Origin: Candidatus Omnitrophota bacterium
GTDB lineage: Bacteria > Omnitrophota > Gorgyraeia > Duberdicusellales > 4484-171
Assembly (NCBI GenBank): GCA_021735445.1
Contig: JAIPHA010000009.1
Coordinates: 5,001 to 54,679, forward strand
Direction of reading: 5' to 3'
DNA: 49,679 nucleotides
This document shows, one piece after another, positions 46,888 to 49,679 of this stretch; position 1 is the first letter of the stretch, and the number at the start of each line of letters is the position of its first letter. The translations under genes and the position numbers were made by a program. A model generated the notes under the pieces. The model searched no databases, was not told the DNA's origin, and saw nothing but the letters and a program-made list of their open reading frames with translations.

Positions 46888-47763
46888 ATGAAACACTTAT
46901 TCCTATCATTGTTAACACTTTTCTTATTAATCAATCCACTCATTGCAGAAGATAAATTATCCTTAGTATCTGAAGAAAATTTGAGAGAAGAATATATTAT
47001 TGGTGATTATACTGTAAAGATTTATAGAGACTATCCTACTGGTGAAGGTCTATTACATATTTTTAAAGATGATGAATTAGTATATTCTGAAAAAAACTGG
47101 AAATTTAGGATAGGCCATGTTTACAAGCAATTAGATGAAATTTCTTCAATTGAAATCGGGCAAGATATTACTGGTGATGGTGAATCGGATTTAATCGTTT
47201 CGCATTGGTCAGGCGGAGCCCATTGTTGTTATAGTTTCTATGTATTCTCATTGGGAGAAAAATTTAGGTTTATAGATAAGATAGAGGCAAAAGATAGTGA
47301 TTTGGCAAAGTTTAAAGATATTAACAATGATGGTATTTTTGAATTTGCTGCTGCTGACTGGAATTTTGCTTATTGGCATGAATGCTTTGCTGGCTCACCG
47401 GCTCCTAGAGTTATATTGAGTTATATAGACGGTAAATACAAACTTGCTATGGATTTAATGAAGAAACCGTTACCGTCTCCAAAAAAAGAAAAAGCAATTA
47501 TAGAAGCAATCCAGACTTCAGATAGATGGTTAAGTAAGGGGGATTTTTGGTGTAAAGAACTTGAAACTTGTCCGCCATCTGATACTTGGGGATATATGCT
47601 AGAACTTATTTATACTGGCCATCCAGAGGAAGCGTGGAACTTTTATGATAAGATATGGCTTGAAGATAAACCAGGCAAAGAAGAATTTCTGGCTGAGTTC
47701 AAGGAAGTGTTGGCAGAGAGTCCTTATTGGGATTCTTTAAAAAATATTCAAGGGATGAAATAA
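46888..47763 (+). CDS. Hypothetical secreted protein with VCBS/FG-GAP-like repeats
   Basis: Signal peptide; DITGDGESDLIVSHWSGG and DINNDGIFEFAAADW. Confidence 0.7.
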   Translation: MKHLFLSLLTLFLLINPLIAEDKLSLVSEENLREEYIIGDYTVKIYRDYPTGEGLLHIFKDDELVYSEKNWKFRIGHVYKQLDEISSIEIGQDITGDGESDLIVSHWSGGAHCCYSFYVFSLGEKFRFIDKIEAKDSDLAKFKDINNDGIFEFAAADWNFAYWHECFAGSPAPRVILSYIDGKYKLAMDLMKKPLPSPKKEKAIIEAIQTSDRWLSKGDFWCKELETCPPSDTWGYMLELIYTGHPEEAWNFYDKIWLEDKPGKEEFLAEFKEVLAESPYWDSLKNIQGMK

Positions 47764-47802
47764 AAAAATAGCTACAATTTAGAACTGATAAAGATAGCAA
47801 TA

Positions 47803-47873
47803 AAAAGGGGTCACACCTAATTATTTTTAAATCATCTGCGACCGCCCAACATCACCAGATTTTTCAGACAGAA
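47803..47873. repeat. Dispersed repeat copy 1
   Basis: AAAAAGGGGTCACACCTAATTATTTTTAAATCATCTGCGACCGCCCAACATCACCAGATTTTTCAGACAGAAAG; near-identical at 49334-49407. Confidence 0.85.
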
Positions 47874-48021
47874 AGACGAATGCTTATAAGATGGTACCGA
47901 TAGCTGAGAATTAAGCAACGTAGCTCATGGCTCATGGTTATGTAAGAAGATAGAGGGTAAAGATTAGAAGTTAGAGGAAAGAGAAATTGTATTAATATGG
48001 TTTTCCTTTTATAATAGAAAC

Positions 48022-48603
48022 ATGCCTAACCAGTCTCCTTTAGATAAATACAAGGGAAAAAGAGATTTTCAGAAAACTTCTGAGCCGAAAGCATTTATAC
48101 CAGAGAAGAAAAACAAAGAACCTATATTTGTAGTTCAAAAACATGATGCCAGCCGCCTTCATTATGATTTTAGGTTAGAGATTGATGGCGTGCTTAAATC
48201 TTGGGCAGTACCTAAAGGCCCTTCCCTCAATCCAGCTAATCGGCGCCTAGCAATCGAGACTGAAGATCACCCCCTTGATTATGCTAATTTTGAAGGGATA
48301 ATCCCAAAGAATCAGTATGGCGGCGGGGTGGTGATGGTTTGGGATAAAGGCACTTATAAAAATATAAAAAAAGATAAAGATGGCAAAGAGATTAAAATTT
48401 CTGATGCTTACAAAAAAGGACAGATAGAAGTTCAACTACACGGAAAAAAGCTAGAAGGGAAATTTGCTTTGATAAAGACAAAATCGAAAAAACAATGGCT
48501 TTTGATTAAAATGAAAGATGAATTTGGGAATAAAGGAGAAGAGATAACAAAGCTAAAACCCAATTCTTCTTGCTCCGGAAAGAGTTTAGAAGATATTAGG
48601 TAG
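48022..48603 (+). CDS. Stand-alone LigD 3'-phosphoesterase domain protein
   Basis: FVVQKHDASRLHYDFRLEIDGVLKSWAVPKGPSLNP; EDHPLDYANFEGIIPKNQYGGGVVMVWDKGTY. Confidence 0.93.
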   Translation: MPNQSPLDKYKGKRDFQKTSEPKAFIPEKKNKEPIFVVQKHDASRLHYDFRLEIDGVLKSWAVPKGPSLNPANRRLAIETEDHPLDYANFEGIIPKNQYGGGVVMVWDKGTYKNIKKDKDGKEIKISDAYKKGQIEVQLHGKKLEGKFALIKTKSKKQWLLIKMKDEFGNKGEEITKLKPNSSCSGKSLEDIR

Positions 48604-48687
48604 AAACACTTAATAACCGATAATGAAGAAAAAGGGGATAGTGACCTTTTTGCTAAAAATTAAGTATTGTATCCCCCGAATTTTCAG

Positions 48688-48718
48688 TGGACTGTTCTCG
48701 CGGCTCACCGCGAGTCCA
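48688..48718. repeat. Strong GC hairpin
   Basis: TGGA-ctgtt-CTCGCGG-ctca-CCGCGAG-TCCA. Confidence 0.75.
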
Positions 48719-48755
48719 GCCGCTGATCTTTATGTTAGATGCAAAAAATAAAATT

Positions 48756-49307
48756 ATGAGAATAATAAAATACTTATTCGCGGCAACACTTGCTTTGGCC
48801 TTTTTTTCTTCAGTAACTACTTTATATGCGAAAAGGTTACCCCCTAAAGAGGTTTCTCCTGCAATTTACAACAGTATAGAATTCAGAGCTTCTCACAATA
48901 AAATGGGATATATTGAGGCTTTCGATGTCGAGACCGGTGAAAAATTGTGGGAAGAAAAAGTTTATCATGTAAAAATTGATCCCAAATTAGAAACCGACGT
49001 ACAATGGATATTTATTACTGAGTTAAAACTCAGGAGTAATAAACTGGTAATCATTAACGAACGAGGCAATGAATACAAGGTAAATATTATAATCACAAAA
49101 GAAAGGGCCATTATTCTTGTTAAAAATTACATCAAAAAACATAATATTGAAGTTATTGATATCAATACCCCTTTAGAAATATCCGAAAACGAAGATTGCT
49201 GGAATATTAGTTATAATATAAAACAAGAACCTATTATTTTACCACCTATTAGAAGTTTCAATGTTCATAAGGATACTGGTTATACATACGAAGTTCCAAG
49301 AGAGTAA
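48756..49307 (+). CDS. Hypothetical secreted protein
   Basis: Signal peptide MRIIKYLFAATLALAFFSSVTTLYA; ORF track start 48687 lies inside a hairpin. Confidence 0.65.
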   Translation: MRIIKYLFAATLALAFFSSVTTLYAKRLPPKEVSPAIYNSIEFRASHNKMGYIEAFDVETGEKLWEEKVYHVKIDPKLETDVQWIFITELKLRSNKLVIINERGNEYKVNIIITKERAIILVKNYIKKHNIEVIDINTPLEISENEDCWNISYNIKQEPIILPPIRSFNVHKDTGYTYEVPRE

Positions 49308-49333
49308 AAAAATATTGAAAATTATAAAAAATA

Positions 49334-49407
49334 AAAATGGGTCACACCTAATTGTTTTTAAATCATCTACGACCGACCAACACCGCCAGATTTTTCCGAC
49401 AGGAAGT
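49334..49407. repeat. Dispersed repeat copy 2
   Basis: AAAAATGGGTCACACCTAATTGTTTTTAAATCATCTACGACCGACCAACACCGCCAGATTTTTCCGACAGGAAG. Confidence 0.85.
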
Positions 49408-49469
49408 TTAATTTGGGACAGATGCAATAAAAGACTTAGGACTATGGATTGTGGACTATGGACTTTACT

Positions 49470-49679
49470 ATGAAACCCGGCGACATCCTACTATTTAAAG
49501 CCGAGCGTGATTTTATCTCCCGACTTATTGCTTGGGGGACGGGGAGTAAGTATTCTCACGTGGCAATATGCGTTTCGCCGAAGATAGATCTAGCAATTGA
49601 GGCGATTGCAAGGGGTGGGATAAGAGCCCGGGATATTAGAAAGATACCCAGGGATTATGATATTTATAGAGTAAAGGAA
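49470..49679 (+). CDS. YiiX/YycO-like NlpC/P60-superfamily protein, N-terminal part (truncated by window edge)
   Basis: MKPGDILLFKAERDFISRLIAWGTGSKYSHVAICVSPKIDLAIEAIARGGIRARDIR, open to the window end. Confidence 0.7.
   Translation, partial: MKPGDILLFKAERDFISRLIAWGTGSKYSHVAICVSPKIDLAIEAIARGGIRARDIRKIPRDYDIYRVKE

Overview
The window looks like a contig from an AT-rich, uncultured-type bacterial genome. The gene complement and the short degenerate intergenic repeats resemble candidate-phylum genomes such as Omnitrophota, but that placement is inference only. Positions 1 to about 30.5 kb form a housekeeping block: serS 3' end, tRNA-Ser, citrate synthase, tRNA-Arg, cutA/ccdA/thioredoxin, proC, mtnP, pfkB-type kinase, ileS, DksA-like, lspA, rluD, aroA, yjbQ, valS, nadC, uvrB, coaX, CIRCE-groES-groEL, a PAS/HD-GYP protein, a four-subunit PFOR cluster with ferredoxin, a SurA/PpiD-like protein and ssrA (tmRNA). 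From just after ssrA to the right edge (about 19 kb) the content is accessory: lipoproteins, RhuM-Doc/Fic, an LpoB/YcfL/COG3014-like envelope cluster with a CsgG-like/HtrA-like fusion, zinc-ribbon proteins, DUF429, TPR, a methyltransferase / HhH-GPD-like glycosylase / methyltransferase cluster, LigD phosphoesterase, and several dispersed hairpin repeats. The main candidates for something undescribed are (i) the D12 methyltransferase - HhH-GPD-like protein - N4/N6 methyltransferase operon at 42.0-44.9 kb, (ii) a three-copy promoter plus structured-leader element at 31.27, 33.40 and 38.55 kb that heads gene modules, (iii) the CsgG-like/S1C protease fusion in an LpoB cluster, and (iv) a tRNA-Ser-derived 58-bp tandem hairpin repeat. 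All assignments come from reading motifs; no database search was run.
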